Positions 35,829 through 45,343 are shown, counted from the first letter of the stretch. The stretch: 64,000 nucleotides of DNA from an uncultured Algibacter sp. (GCA_947502405.1 CANMZT010000001.1:366704-430703); one strand, 5' to 3'. The notes: a model not told the origin generated them from the sequence alone. Numbers and translations: made by a program.

Positions 35829-36581
35829 ATGGAAAACGCATATGTTACATTAACTATTGAAAATGAAGTAGGTTTTATTGAGTTTTTTCACCCAAATAGA
35901 AACTCAATGCCTAGTCATGTTTTATCTGAATTAGAAAAAACAATTATTCAAACAGGTAATTATGATGCTGTGAAAGTTATTGTTTTAAAAAGCGGTGGAG
36001 ATAGAACCTTTTGTGCTGGAGCTAGCTTTAATGAAGTGATTGCTATTGATAATGAAACTTCTGGAAAACAATTTTTTATGGGTTTTGCTAACGTTATTAA
36101 TGCAATTAGGAAATGCCCTAAATTAATTATTGGAAGAGTACAAGGAAAAACCGTAGGGGGTGGTGTTGGTTTAGCAGCTGCAACAGATTATTGTTTAGCC
36201 ACTAAATATGCATCTATACGATTAAGTGAGTTAAGTATAGGGATTGGGCCGTTTGTAATTGAGCCTGCAGTATCTAGAAAAATAGGGGTTACAGCGATGT
36301 CTCAAATGACTATTGATGCGGAAACATTTTTCACGCCACAATTTGCTAAAGATAAGGGTATGTATGCTGATGTTTTTGAAACTACTGAAGCATTAGATGA
36401 TGCAGTTAAAACATTAGCACAAAAGTTAGCTGGATATAACCCAGAAGCATTAAGCGAAATGAAAAAAGTATTTTGGAAAGGCACTGATCATTGGGATGAT
36501 TTATTATCCGAACGTGCTGAAATGAGTGGAAGACTTGTTTTGAGTGAGTTTACTAAACATACATTGAAGCGCTTTAGGTAA
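35829..36581 (+). CDS. Enoyl-CoA hydratase/isomerase family protein
   Basis: This crotonase-fold protein has about 250 residues. The oxyanion-hole segments are present: FCAGASFNE near residue 63 and VGGGVGLAAATDYCLATKYASI near 105-125, then the SELSIGIGP region. The usual second catalytic Glu of hydratases is placed in SELSIG, so hydratase, isomerase or related activity is all possible. An ATG nine bases upstream also exists, but MENAYVTLTIE is the natural start. No other fatty-acid or phenylacetate genes are nearby, so the substrate is open. Confidence 0.82.
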   Translation: MENAYVTLTIENEVGFIEFFHPNRNSMPSHVLSELEKTIIQTGNYDAVKVIVLKSGGDRTFCAGASFNEVIAIDNETSGKQFFMGFANVINAIRKCPKLIIGRVQGKTVGGGVGLAAATDYCLATKYASIRLSELSIGIGPFVIEPAVSRKIGVTAMSQMTIDAETFFTPQFAKDKGMYADVFETTEALDDAVKTLAQKLAGYNPEALSEMKKVFWKGTDHWDDLLSERAEMSGRLVLSEFTKHTLKRFR

Positions 36582-36616
36582 CGTTTTAATTTGTTATTCT
36601 TAGCTTGTTTTAAAAT

Positions 36617-38380
36617 TTAATGATTATTAATTTTATTATTTTTCAAAATCCTCAACCCATCATCAATCAAATGTCCAAGTTTTGGATTGATTTGTTTGAT
36701 AGCTTCTAAATGATTTAAAATTTTTCCGCGTAATACTGTTTCATTTCCAATATAAGCTAATTCGTAAAGTTCAACAGGTAATAACCAATCATTTGGATAT
36801 TCATCAATAAGTTGTTCTAAAACTTTGGTTCTAGAAATAGTTTTATTGATGCCTTCTCTATAATCTCTCACTTGCTGATATAGATTTTCGAGTATTAATC
36901 GTTCTTTTGATTTTTTTACATGAATGGTATTTGAAGATGTTTTGTGTGTTATTAAATCAAAGCTATTCAAATCCGCAGGTCCTGAAAAAGCAGAAACAAC
37001 TTCTTTACCAACTACCATATCATAAATACCCCATTCTGGTTCAAATAAAATAGTGTTGTTGTGTGTAACGGTACAGTTTCTAAAACTAATAAGAATTATT
37101 TTTCCTTGCAGATTACGTTTTCCAGTAATAATTTCACCTGAAACTTTAATACCGCCTTCAAATTCTAAGTTTACAACACGTTCTTCATAAATATTATAAG
37201 CCGCTAAATCACGCGGACTCATATCTTCTATAGCCAAATTAATACCTTTTAACTTTCCAACCGGAGAACCAAATCCGTCTGCATGAGTATTAGTTCCATG
37301 ACCAACAAGCTCTTTCTCTCGGTAAGCTAAAGCAGTTTTACTTTTTGTTTGAATATAAATGGCTTTGCCTTCATATTCAATAACGCTATCGAAGATCCCA
37401 GAAATTTGAAGCCCTGTGCTTAACTCAATACTTCCTAAAGCTTTTGAGGCTATTAATTTATTAACTCCAGAAAGTCCGCCTTTACGCAATGCCATGGTAT
37501 TGGCATATTCCTCTAAGATTAAACTTAAGTGAGCAAAATCAGGGGTGACATACAATTGAGGCTGAGGTTTGGTAATGTCGAAATCTTTATATGTGGCATT
37601 AATATTATAAGGTAGTTTTTCAACTTCATCAGTCATGCACCATGCACTTTCGCCAATAGAAGACAATAAACCAGCACCGTATATTTTGGGTTTATCAAGA
37701 GTACCAATTAATCCGTATTCAACAGTCCACCAATGTAAATTTCTAATCAAAGCCATTTCACTAGGTTTCCCCATGTTTTTTTGTAATGCTTCTACTTTCG
37801 CTTCCGCGGAAGTGATTTCGCTATCGGTGGAATTTGGTGCTTCTTTGATTATAGATAAATGTCTCACGGCTTCATACAACTCATAATCTTTAGCTGATGA
37901 AATAGCTTTACATCCAATTTCACCAAAACGTCTTAAATACTCAGCGTATTCAGGGTTTGCAATTATTGGTGCGTGTCCAGCACCTTCATGAATAATGTCT
38001 GGTGCAGGCGTATATTCAATATGTTCAAGTTGCCTAATATCGCTAGCAATAACCAAAACGTTATAAGCTTGAAACTCCATAAATGCATTGGGTGGTATAA
38101 ATCCATCAACCGCTACAGCAGCCCAACCAATATCTTTTAAAATGCGGTTCATGCCATACATATTCGGGATACTATCGATTGAGATTCCAGTTTGTTTTAA
38201 GCCTTCTGAGTAAGAATGATGCGCAACTGTGCTTAAGAAATCCACATTTTTTCGCATAACATATCGCCATACGGCTTGATCAATAGCAGAATAATCCTCA
38301 TAATTTTGAGGTTTTATAAACTGTTTCAAATGCTTTGGAAGCTTTTGAAGTATCTCGTTAGATTCAAATAATTTCGACAT
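36617..38380 (-). CDS. Aromatic amino acid hydroxylase (long form)
   Basis: This 587-residue protein contains a biopterin-dependent aromatic amino acid hydroxylase core in residues about 20-280. The iron ligands are visible: His131 and His136 in HEGAGH and Glu221 in WTVEYG. Phenylalanine to tyrosine is the likeliest reaction, but tryptophan is not excluded. A C-terminal extension of some 300 residues follows, with a GHGTNTHADGFGSP stretch; this long form is typical of Bacteroidota and is nearly twice the size of proteobacterial PhhA. No pterin-recycling gene is next to it. Confidence 0.88.
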   Translation of the reverse strand: MSKLFESNEILQKLPKHLKQFIKPQNYEDYSAIDQAVWRYVMRKNVDFLSTVAHHSYSEGLKQTGISIDSIPNMYGMNRILKDIGWAAVAVDGFIPPNAFMEFQAYNVLVIASDIRQLEHIEYTPAPDIIHEGAGHAPIIANPEYAEYLRRFGEIGCKAISSAKDYELYEAVRHLSIIKEAPNSTDSEITSAEAKVEALQKNMGKPSEMALIRNLHWWTVEYGLIGTLDKPKIYGAGLLSSIGESAWCMTDEVEKLPYNINATYKDFDITKPQPQLYVTPDFAHLSLILEEYANTMALRKGGLSGVNKLIASKALGSIELSTGLQISGIFDSVIEYEGKAIYIQTKSKTALAYREKELVGHGTNTHADGFGSPVGKLKGINLAIEDMSPRDLAAYNIYEERVVNLEFEGGIKVSGEIITGKRNLQGKIILISFRNCTVTHNNTILFEPEWGIYDMVVGKEVVSAFSGPADLNSFDLITHKTSSNTIHVKKSKERLILENLYQQVRDYREGINKTISRTKVLEQLIDEYPNDWLLPVELYELAYIGNETVLRGKILNHLEAIKQINPKLGHLIDDGLRILKNNKINNH

Positions 38381-38543
38381 CGTTAATTTTTACATATAAA
38401 TCCTTTATAAAAATACGAATTATTCATTAAATACTGATTAATTTAAGTTTTCTTTCAATATTAGGGGCTGTTAGTTTATTCTGTTTAAGAAATCCCTAAA
38501 GATTTCCATATATTTAGAATACCTAATTTTTTAATCAAGCTTC

Positions 38544-39647
38544 ATGTATACTAGACGAATATTTCCTGTTAGAGGTGTTTTAAAATGGACCCGCAGGCAC
38601 ATTTTTTTATTTTTAGTAATAGCATTAATACCGGTAGTTTTGTTTGATGTTGTTGGATTAAAATGGTTGCATGTGCCATGGTTGCCTTTAGGGGTTTTAG
38701 GTACTGCAGTTGCCTTTATTGTGAGTTTTAAAAACAATGCATCTTACGATCGTTTATGGGAAGCTAGGAAAATCTGGGGTGGTATTGTTAACGCATCACG
38801 ATCTTGGACAATTATGGTAAAAGACTTTATTACAAACGACCATGCCAAAAAAGCTAGAACTGATGAGGAGTTAAAAAGTATAAAACGAAGATTAGTTCAT
38901 AGACATGTAGCTTGGTTAACGGCACTTCGGTATCAATTAAGGGAAGATAAACCATGGGAAATGCATTTAAAGCAAGGTAAGCAAAATGCAGAATTTAGAA
39001 GCAATCATTTTAGAGTGTGCGAGGATGAAATAATTGTAGAAGATGCAATAAGGGATTACCTTTCTGAGGACGAGTTTAAAGAAATATTTGCAAAAGGAAA
39101 TCAAGCCTCCCAAATATTAGGAATTCAGTCAAGGCATTTAAAAGAGCTAATGCGTGAGGGTTTAATTGAAGACTTTAGGCACATGGAAATGGCAAATATG
39201 CTTGTTGAATTTTATACCTTACAAGGAAAGAGTGAGCGTATTAAAAACTTTCCTTATCCAAGACAGTTTGCAACTTTAAATTATTTGTTTGTGTGGATTT
39301 TTATTATTCTATTGCCATTTGGTATTATGGAAGGTTTTGAATCTATTGGAGACCATATTTTAGAAGATTTAGCAAACCATCAATCTCATACATCGCTTGG
39401 GCATTTAATACAAGAGTTTATTGCAAAACATTTTGTGTGGTTTTCTATACCTTTTAGCGCATTAATTGCATGGGTATTTCATACTATGGAAGCCATTGGA
39501 GAAAATACAGAGAATCCTTTTGAAGGCGGGCCAAACGATATTCCTATTACTGATATGAGCAGAGGTATAGAGATTGATATTAGGCAGCTTATTGATGATA
39601 CAGATATACCAGAACCTTATAAATGGGAGAATGATATTGTGATGTAA
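38544..39647 (+). CDS. Bestrophin-family ion channel
   Basis: This 367-residue membrane protein matches bestrophin/UPF0187: RGVLKWTRRHIFLFL near the start, then SFKNNASYDRLWEARKIWGGIVNASRSW (59-86), HVAWLTALRYQLR, FPYPRQFATLNYLFVWIFIILLPFG and the ENPFEGGPNDIPI end, which is the conserved tail. Four transmembrane segments are seen. The family forms pentameric anion or cation channels in the inner membrane. It is divergent from the hydroxylase gene across a 163 bp gap with no other feature. Confidence 0.92.
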   Translation: MYTRRIFPVRGVLKWTRRHIFLFLVIALIPVVLFDVVGLKWLHVPWLPLGVLGTAVAFIVSFKNNASYDRLWEARKIWGGIVNASRSWTIMVKDFITNDHAKKARTDEELKSIKRRLVHRHVAWLTALRYQLREDKPWEMHLKQGKQNAEFRSNHFRVCEDEIIVEDAIRDYLSEDEFKEIFAKGNQASQILGIQSRHLKELMREGLIEDFRHMEMANMLVEFYTLQGKSERIKNFPYPRQFATLNYLFVWIFIILLPFGIMEGFESIGDHILEDLANHQSHTSLGHLIQEFIAKHFVWFSIPFSALIAWVFHTMEAIGENTENPFEGGPNDIPITDMSRGIEIDIRQLIDDTDIPEPYKWENDIVM

Positions 39648-39709
39648 GAAAAACTTTAGTAAAATTGTTTGTAATGTGTTACTTTAGCGAAAATTACAAA
39701 ACTGAGTAA

Positions 39710-40330
39710 ATGAAAAGTATCACTAAAATTACCTTATCTGTTATTTCTGTAGTATTGATGAGTTGTGCATCTGGTTATAAAGTTATAACTCCAAAATCTA
39801 TAAACTATATTTCTAAAAGCATGTCTGATAACATTACATTAGAATATAAATATGATCTTCTAGATAAAAAGTATGCTAAAAAAGAGGTTAAAAAGGGAGT
39901 GAAATTGGTTGCAGTTAAAATTGTAAATAATTCAGATAGAGATATGGTTTTGGGAAGAGATATGAATTTAATCTTTGAAAATGGAAATTCAGTTAATATT
40001 CTTGAAAATGACAAAGCTTTTAAAACATTAAAGCAGAGTCCAGCCTCTTATTTGTGGTACTTACTTTTAACACCTCTTAATTTTTATACATACGAAACTA
40101 ACTCTAGAGGTGTCGAGGAAACTACAAGTTCAACACCTATAGGTTTAATTTTAGGTCCTGGGTTAGCTGGGGGGAATATGATAGCTTCCGGATCGGCTAA
40201 TAAAAAGTTTAAAGAAGATTTGTCAAAATATAATATTTATGGAGAGGTAATATCTAAAGGAGAAACTAAGTTTGGATTAATAGCAGTATTAACTGATTCT
40301 TATGAAGCATTAAAACTTAGAGTAAATTAA
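39710..40330 (+). CDS. Unknown lipoprotein
   Basis: This 206-residue protein has a lipoprotein signal (VVLMSC, Cys19). The body includes a beta-rich half (about 40-105: KLVAVKIVNNSDRDMVLGRDM) and a short Gly-rich hydrophobic segment (GLILGPGLAGGNMI, about 145-160). I do not recognise it. It lies between bestrophin and a convergent DUF4136 lipoprotein gene, with a shared terminator after it. Confidence 0.65.
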   Translation: MKSITKITLSVISVVLMSCASGYKVITPKSINYISKSMSDNITLEYKYDLLDKKYAKKEVKKGVKLVAVKIVNNSDRDMVLGRDMNLIFENGNSVNILENDKAFKTLKQSPASYLWYLLLTPLNFYTYETNSRGVEETTSSTPIGLILGPGLAGGNMIASGSANKKFKEDLSKYNIYGEVISKGETKFGLIAVLTDSYEALKLRVN

Positions 40331-40357
40331 GTAGTAAAAACCAAACCTTGTATAATA

Positions 40358-40386
40358 AAAAAGGCAACTCATTGAGTTGCCTTTTT
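40358..40386. terminator. Bidirectional terminator
   Basis: AAAAAGGCAACTC (40358-40370) pairs perfectly with GAGTTGCCTTTTT (40374-40386) over an ATT loop. It lies between the ends of two convergent lipoprotein genes and suits both strands. Confidence 0.92.
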
Positions 40387-40391
40387 AAATT

Positions 40392-40961
40392 TTATTGTTG
40401 AGAACCTGGAGGATATTTCTCCATGATTTTAGCAACAAATTCTTTTATTCTAGCTTCTTTTTTGTCCATATTTCTGCTTAAATAGCCTGTGCCCATACCT
40501 TGCCATACTAATTCTTTTTTATCTGCATCAATAAGGTCAATATATAAATGCCCTTGAACACTTGTGGAAACTGCTGGTTGATTATTCCAACCCCAGCCCC
40601 AACCCGGACCAAAGCCACCCCAAGGCCCCCAACCGCCCCAGCCCCAAGCGCCAGCGCCCCAAGCATTATTATATACGTTCACACGTTGTTGAGATTTTGT
40701 AAATAGACTTACTAATATGTCTGGATTTTCAGATTTTGTAAAACCTTTTGCTAAAAGTTCAGCTTCAATAGCTCTTAGGATTCTTCTTTTATCTAAATCG
40801 CTAATTTCTGCTTTGTCTATGCCCGTTTTAAAGAAAGCAAAGGTTTTATAATCGTTAAAAGTTGCTTCTCTGTCATAGTCTGCAGCTACTCTGATGGAGC
40901 TACAAGATGATACCACTATAAGCAATGCTAAAAGTGGTAATGTTTTAATAATTTTTTTCAT
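40392..40961 (-). CDS. DUF4136-domain lipoprotein
   Basis: This 189-residue lipoprotein (LIVVSSC, Cys20) follows DUF4136: DYDREATFNDYKTFAF near the start, the GLYIDLID-like HLYIDLIDADKKELVWQG, and the C-terminal KIMEKYPPG. In the middle, residues about 102-130 are a Trp/Gly-rich tract of repeated GW, WGG and GWG units, a common insertion in this family in Bacteroidota. It should be anchored in the outer membrane and face the periplasm. Function unknown. Confidence 0.88.
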   Translation of the reverse strand: MKKIIKTLPLLALLIVVSSCSSIRVAADYDREATFNDYKTFAFFKTGIDKAEISDLDKRRILRAIEAELLAKGFTKSENPDILVSLFTKSQQRVNVYNNAWGAGAWGWGGWGPWGGFGPGWGWGWNNQPAVSTSVQGHLYIDLIDADKKELVWQGMGTGYLSRNMDKKEARIKEFVAKIMEKYPPGSQQ

Positions 40962-41087
40962 AATACAATTTTTTAGGTTGCCATAGCTGTATAAAAAGTA
41001 TATTCTTAGCAGCTTTTTTTTTAATAACTTAGTATGTAAATATTATCAATAATCATACCAAGATACTTGTGTTTTAACAGGGTTTGG

Positions 41088-41252
41088 TTACTTTTTTATA
41101 GAGTTAGTCGCTTTGTCATAACCATAAGGGCAATGTCTGCAACCACTTTGGCAGCAATAACCACGCTTTAAGTGGTATTGTTCTGTAAAACAGCGATAAC
41201 CTTCTGGTGTTAGGTAGTAGTCGCCTTCTTCAATAGGGATAATCTTTTTCAT
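41088..41252 (-). CDS. DUF5522 cysteine-rich small protein
   Basis: This 54-residue protein has the DUF5522 pattern: DYYLTPEGYRCFTEQYHLKRGYCC then SGCRHCPYGY. Five cysteines in CF, CC, GC and HC contexts suggest a small metal-binding or Fe-S module. I start it at the ATG of MKKIIPIEEGDYY; an in-frame ATG 51 bp upstream would add a hydrophobic stretch not expected in the family and would run into the region that encodes the start of the divergent gene. Role unknown. Confidence 0.85.
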   Translation of the reverse strand: MKKIIPIEEGDYYLTPEGYRCFTEQYHLKRGYCCQSGCRHCPYGYDKATNSIKK

Positions 41253-41295
41253 TATTAGCAAAGATAATGTAAATTGGATTGATTTTTGAACGTGT

Positions 41296-41640
41296 ATAAT
41301 CATAGTTTTTATTTCAAAATATTTAGTTCCAAAGGGTTATACCGGAATAGCCATTTTTCCTTTTGTATTTTTAAAATCTAAAGCATTAAAATTGAATAGT
41401 GTTTTGATTAATCATGAGAAAATTCATTTAAGGCAACAGATAGAGTTATTGGTTTTGCCATTTTACATTTTCTATAGCGTTGAGTTTTTATTCAGATTAG
41501 TGCAATATAAAAGCTGGCAAAAAGCGTATAGAAATATTTCTTTTGAAAGAGAAGCTTACTGCAATGAAGCCCATTTAGAATATCTTAATAATCGGCCTTT
41601 TTGGAGTTTTTTAAAGTACCTTCGTAGTCATGATGTATAA
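41296..41640 (+). CDS. Mini HExxH membrane protein with degenerate start codon
   Basis: The coding frame runs without a stop from 41290. Read from 41296 it gives about 114 residues beginning IIIVFISKYLVPKGYTG, and the start of Flavobacteriaceae relatives, as I recall them, is M-I-I followed by a similar segment. No ATG, GTG or TTG lies there; the first standard start is a TTG at 41392, which would cut off about 32 residues. The body has INHEKIHLRQQ (an HExxH zinc-binding pattern), a transmembrane segment (LLVLPFYIFYSVEFLF) and FEREAYCNEA, which resembles the third-ligand region of M56/M48 gluzincin peptidases. It overlaps the next gene by 11 bp. Translation may start at ATA or at TTG. Confidence 0.6.
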   Translation: MIIVFISKYLVPKGYTGIAIFPFVFLKSKALKLNSVLINHEKIHLRQQIELLVLPFYIFYSVEFLFRLVQYKSWQKAYRNISFEREAYCNEAHLEYLNNRPFWSFLKYLRSHDV

Positions 41641-42538
41641 GCTTGAAGATAGTGTTAATCAGCGGATAGATTTATCAAATAAAACCGTTGAGCTTTATAT
41701 AAAACGTGAAGATAAAATTCATCCTTTTGTTTCAGGAAATAAGTACAGGAAGCTCAAATATAATCTTGAAGAAGCAAAAAAACTTGGTTTTAAAACCTTA
41801 TTAACCTTTGGTGGTGCCTTTTCAAATCATATAGCCGCTGTGGCTTCAGCAGGAAATTTACTTGGATTTAAAACCATTGGTGTTGTAAGGGGAGAAGAGT
41901 TAGTAAACAAGATACCTACTAATTCCACTTTAAGTTTTGCAAAGGAAAACGGAATGCAATTTAAGTTTGTAACCCGAGAGTCTTATAGAAATAAAACATC
42001 AAAAACATTTTTAAATAATTTGAAAGATGAATATGGTGTGTTTTATACAATTCCTGAGGGAGGTACAAATGCCTTGGCAGTAAAGGGTTGTGAAGAGATT
42101 TTAACTCCTACTGATGAAGTGTTTGATTACGTTTGTTGTACGGTAGGAACAGGTGGTACAATTTCAGGACTCATCAATTGTTCAAAACCTAGTCAACAAG
42201 TTTTAGGTTTTCCTGCTTTAAAAGGGAGTTTTTTGCAGGAAGATATTAGTAAATTTGTATCGAAAAACAATTGGAAGTTAATTACTGATTATCATTTTGG
42301 TGGTTATGCAAAAATAAATGAGGAATTAGTAACGTTTATCAATCAGTTTAAAAAGCGTTTTAATGTGCCTTTAGATCCCGTTTATACGGGGAAGATGGTG
42401 TTTGGGATTATGGATTTAATTGATAAAAATTACTTTCTAGAGGGTTCTAAAATATTAGTAATACATACTGGAGGTTTACAGGGTATTGAAGGTATGAATG
42501 CAACTTTAAAAAAGAAGAGGTTACCCGTAATTATTTAA
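41630..42538 (+). CDS. ACC deaminase / D-cysteine desulfhydrase-like PLP enzyme
   Basis: This 302-residue protein is a fold-type II PLP enzyme: SGNKYRKLKYNLEEAKKLGF near residues 35-54 supplies the PLP lysine, FGGAFSNHIAAVA near 61-73 the phosphate and substrate contacts, and TVGTGGTISG near 175-184 the PLP phosphate loop. The family includes 1-aminocyclopropane-1-carboxylate deaminase and D-cysteine desulfhydrase; which activity applies cannot be read. The start overlaps the upstream mini-HExxH gene by 11 bp. The glucosaminidase gene follows 4 bp later. Confidence 0.87.
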   Translation: MMYKLEDSVNQRIDLSNKTVELYIKREDKIHPFVSGNKYRKLKYNLEEAKKLGFKTLLTFGGAFSNHIAAVASAGNLLGFKTIGVVRGEELVNKIPTNSTLSFAKENGMQFKFVTRESYRNKTSKTFLNNLKDEYGVFYTIPEGGTNALAVKGCEEILTPTDEVFDYVCCTVGTGGTISGLINCSKPSQQVLGFPALKGSFLQEDISKFVSKNNWKLITDYHFGGYAKINEELVTFINQFKKRFNVPLDPVYTGKMVFGIMDLIDKNYFLEGSKILVIHTGGLQGIEGMNATLKKKRLPVII

Positions 42539-42542
42539 AAAG

Positions 42543-43334
42543 ATGAAGAGATTAGTTATTGTTTTGGGCATGTTAGTTTTGGTACTTAGTTGTAAATCTA
42601 AAAAAGGTATTGTAACTAAAAAAACTAATGATTCTTCTAAGCAAGTTGATAAAAAGAAAAGCGATAACACAAAACAGGCAACAAAGGTATATGCTAATAA
42701 TACCGAGCGCTATATTGATGAGCATAAAGCTACAGCGCAGCAAGAAATGAGTTTATATGGGATTCCAGCAAGTATTACTTTAGCACAAGGGATTTTGGAG
42801 TCTGGATCTGGTAAAGGAAGGTTGTCTGTTGAAGCGAATAATCATTTTGGGATTAAATGTCATGGTTGGTCTGGAAAGAAGATTTATCATGATGATGATG
42901 AAAAACAAGAGTGTTTCCGAAAGTATAAGGATGCTAAATATTCGTTTAGAGACCATTCGTTGTTTTTATCTGAGCGAAAGCGTTATTCAAAACTTTTTAA
43001 GCTAAAAAAGGAAGACTATAAAGGTTGGGCAAAAGGTTTGAAAGCCGCTGGATATGCCACTGATAGAAAATACCCTCAAAAGTTGATTAGTCTTATAGAG
43101 CGTTACAAGTTATATGCTTACGATAAGGAGGTTCTTGGTGATAAATATGTGAAGTTTGAGTCGCCTGTTACACAAGAGGCATCAACTTACACGGTTATTA
43201 AAGGGGATACTTTGTATTCTATTTCCAAGCGCTATAATATTTCAGTAGAGAAACTTCAAAATATAAATGGTTTGCGAGATGCTTCGCTTAGTATAGGGCA
43301 AGTGCTTATTGTAAAACCATCATCAAAAAACTAA
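42543..43334 (+). CDS. Glucosaminidase lipoprotein with LysM domain
   Basis: This 263-residue lipoprotein (LVLSC, Cys17) has a Lys-rich linker, then a glucosaminidase domain (about 55-195) with SITLAQGILESGSGKGRLSVEANNHFGIKC, the Glu of which is the catalytic acid, and a C-terminal LysM domain (about 213-258: YTVIKGDTLYSISKRYNI). It should bind peptidoglycan and cut the glycan chain at GlcNAc. It is 4 bp after the PLP enzyme and 9 bp before hemL, probably in one operon. Confidence 0.92.
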   Translation: MKRLVIVLGMLVLVLSCKSKKGIVTKKTNDSSKQVDKKKSDNTKQATKVYANNTERYIDEHKATAQQEMSLYGIPASITLAQGILESGSGKGRLSVEANNHFGIKCHGWSGKKIYHDDDEKQECFRKYKDAKYSFRDHSLFLSERKRYSKLFKLKKEDYKGWAKGLKAAGYATDRKYPQKLISLIERYKLYAYDKEVLGDKYVKFESPVTQEASTYTVIKGDTLYSISKRYNISVEKLQNINGLRDASLSIGQVLIVKPSSKN

Positions 43335-43343
43335 AAATAAATC

Positions 43344-44630
43344 ATGATTTATAAAAGAAGCAGCGCATTATTCGCTGAGGCAGAAAAAGTAATTCCTGGT
43401 GGTGTTAATTCGCCAGTACGAGCGTTTAAAGGTGTTGGTGGTACGCCAATATTTGTAAAAGAAGCAAAAGGTGCGTATTTGTTTGATGAAGACGGAAATC
43501 GATTAATTGACTATATAAATTCTTGGGGTCCCATGATTTTGGGGCATGCCCATCAGCCTGTTGTTAATGCTGTGGTTGAAAAAGCAAAAAAAGGAACATC
43601 CTTTGGAATGCCAACAGAAATTGAAACACAAATTGCAGAATTAGCAGTATCAATGGTACCTAATATTGATAAAATTCGCTTTGTTAATTCTGGTACAGAA
43701 GCTTGCATGAGTGCAGTGCGTTTAGCAAGAGGTTTTACAGGTAAAGATAAGATAATCAAGTTTGCTGGGTGTTATCATGGGCATTCAGATTCGTTTTTAA
43801 TTCAGGCTGGAAGTGGCGCGAGTACATTTGGTACACCAAACAGTCCTGGTGTAACCAAAGGGACCGCTAAAGACACATTGTTGGCAAGGTATAATGATAT
43901 TGATAATGTTACTGAACTGATTGATGCTAATAAAAATGAAATAGCTTGTATTATTATTGAGCCAGTTGCAGGTAATATGGGGTGTATTCCACCTAAAGGA
44001 GGTTTTCTTCAAGCATTAAGAAATTTGTGTGATGCTAATAATATATTATTGGTTTTTGATGAGGTGATGACTGGTTTTCGTTTAGCCAAAGGTGGTGCTC
44101 AAGAGTTATATAATATTAATGCAGATATTGTTTGTTTTGGAAAAGTAATTGGTGGCGGATTACCAGTTGGTGCTTTTGCAGCAAGGAATGAAATTATGAA
44201 TCATTTAGCGCCATTGGGTCCAGTTTATCAAGCGGGAACATTAAGTGGAAATCCTTTAGCAATGGCCGCTGGTTTAGCGATGCTTACTGAATTAAATACG
44301 GATGCTGAAGTGTTTAAAAGGCTAGAAGAAAAAACAGCGTATTTACACGAAGGTATTGCTAAGGTTTTGGCTGAAAACAATATTGTACATACCATAAATA
44401 GAGTAGGTTCTATGATTTCTGTACATTTTGATGAAGCTGAAGTTGTAGATTTTGATACGGCAGCTAAAGGCAATAATGAAACGTTTAAGAAATTCTTTCA
44501 CGGGATGCTCAATGCTGGCGTGTATATTGCGCCTAGTGCTTTTGAAACTTGGTTTATAACTGATGCCTTAAGTTACGAGGATTTAGATTTTACTATTGCT
44601 GCGGTTGATACAGTGTCAAAAACATTTTAA
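43344..44630 (+). CDS. hemL: Glutamate-1-semialdehyde 2,1-aminomutase
   Basis: This 428-residue PLP enzyme makes 5-aminolevulinate for heme from glutamate semialdehyde. It begins with the typical [19 protein letters not shown] (residues 17-35), and has [32 protein letters not shown] and [13 protein letters not shown], where Lys is the PLP residue (about 265). Length matches. It ends the run that starts at the mini-HExxH gene; a clear terminator follows. Confidence 0.96.
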   Translation: MIYKRSSALFAEAEKVIPGGVNSPVRAFKGVGGTPIFVKEAKGAYLFDEDGNRLIDYINSWGPMILGHAHQPVVNAVVEKAKKGTSFGMPTEIETQIAELAVSMVPNIDKIRFVNSGTEACMSAVRLARGFTGKDKIIKFAGCYHGHSDSFLIQAGSGASTFGTPNSPGVTKGTAKDTLLARYNDIDNVTELIDANKNEIACIIIEPVAGNMGCIPPKGGFLQALRNLCDANNILLVFDEVMTGFRLAKGGAQELYNINADIVCFGKVIGGGLPVGAFAARNEIMNHLAPLGPVYQAGTLSGNPLAMAAGLAMLTELNTDAEVFKRLEEKTAYLHEGIAKVLAENNIVHTINRVGSMISVHFDEAEVVDFDTAAKGNNETFKKFFHGMLNAGVYIAPSAFETWFITDALSYEDLDFTIAAVDTVSKTF

Positions 44631-44685
44631 ATTTTTATGGTTTATTGGGTTGATTATTAATAGGTTATAACAAGTGTATAAAAAC

Positions 44686-44717
44686 AAAACGCATCCCAAG
44701 ACTCTGGGATGCGTTTT
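44686..44717. terminator. Bidirectional terminator after hemL
   Basis: AAAACGCATCCCA (44686-44698) pairs perfectly with TGGGATGCGTTTT (44705-44717) over a 6-base loop. It lies between the convergent hemL and CpxP/Spy-like genes. Confidence 0.92.
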
Positions 44718-44759
44718 AACATCAACTAAACTATAATCAAAATAATAATCTAAAAATCT

Positions 44760-45224
44760 TTACTGTTTTTTTCTTCCTTGACCTCTTTTGTCTCCTTTGT
44801 TTTTCTTTTTCATAGCCATACGCGCTTGTGCTTTTTCCCATTTAACATATTGCTCATCATCTAAAATATCTTTCATTTTTGCTTTCATAGCAATTTTATG
44901 GTCTAGTTTAGCATTGGCCATTTTTAGGCGTTCTTCTTGTGTTGGTCTTTTTGCTTCGCCACTTTCTTTTCTGGCTTTACGTTCCGCCATCATCGCTTTA
45001 CGTTTAGTAGCATTTTCTAAATTGATTTTTTGAATCTTGGCTTGCTGTGATTCGTTTAAATCTAAAAACAAGGTCATTTTTTTTGTTTGTAGTGTGGCAA
45101 TTTCTTCAGCAGAAAGATTCATCATTTTACTAGCTCTGTCTCCTTTGTTTCCTTTTTTGTTATGCTGTTGTGCGGTAGCTTGTAATGCAAACATCGCTAA
45201 AGCAAGAATTAAAACTTTTTTCAT
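44760..45224 (-). CDS. Spy/CpxP-like basic periplasmic protein
   Basis: This 154-residue protein has a signal peptide (LALAMFALQATAQ). The rest is helical and very rich in Lys, Met and Ala, with the Spy/CpxP-like LFLDLNESQQAKIQKI segment (about 51-66) and a second helix pair around DILDDEQYVKWEKAQ (120-134). It ends in a lysine/arginine-rich tail (KKNKGDKRGQGRKKQ). The family link is by motif layout and is moderate. Spy-like proteins act as envelope chaperones or metal-stress sensors; here the role is open. Confidence 0.65.
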   Translation of the reverse strand: MKKVLILALAMFALQATAQQHNKKGNKGDRASKMMNLSAEEIATLQTKKMTLFLDLNESQQAKIQKINLENATKRKAMMAERKARKESGEAKRPTQEERLKMANAKLDHKIAMKAKMKDILDDEQYVKWEKAQARMAMKKKNKGDKRGQGRKKQ

Positions 45225-45343
45225 GGTATAATGTTTTTAATGTATTTGTTCTTTGGACTTTTGTTTTTTTAAAAGGTTTAATGTTTGATTACATTTTAAC
45301 GACACATTAACATTATTTGAGGGTTTATTATGGAAACGTATTT

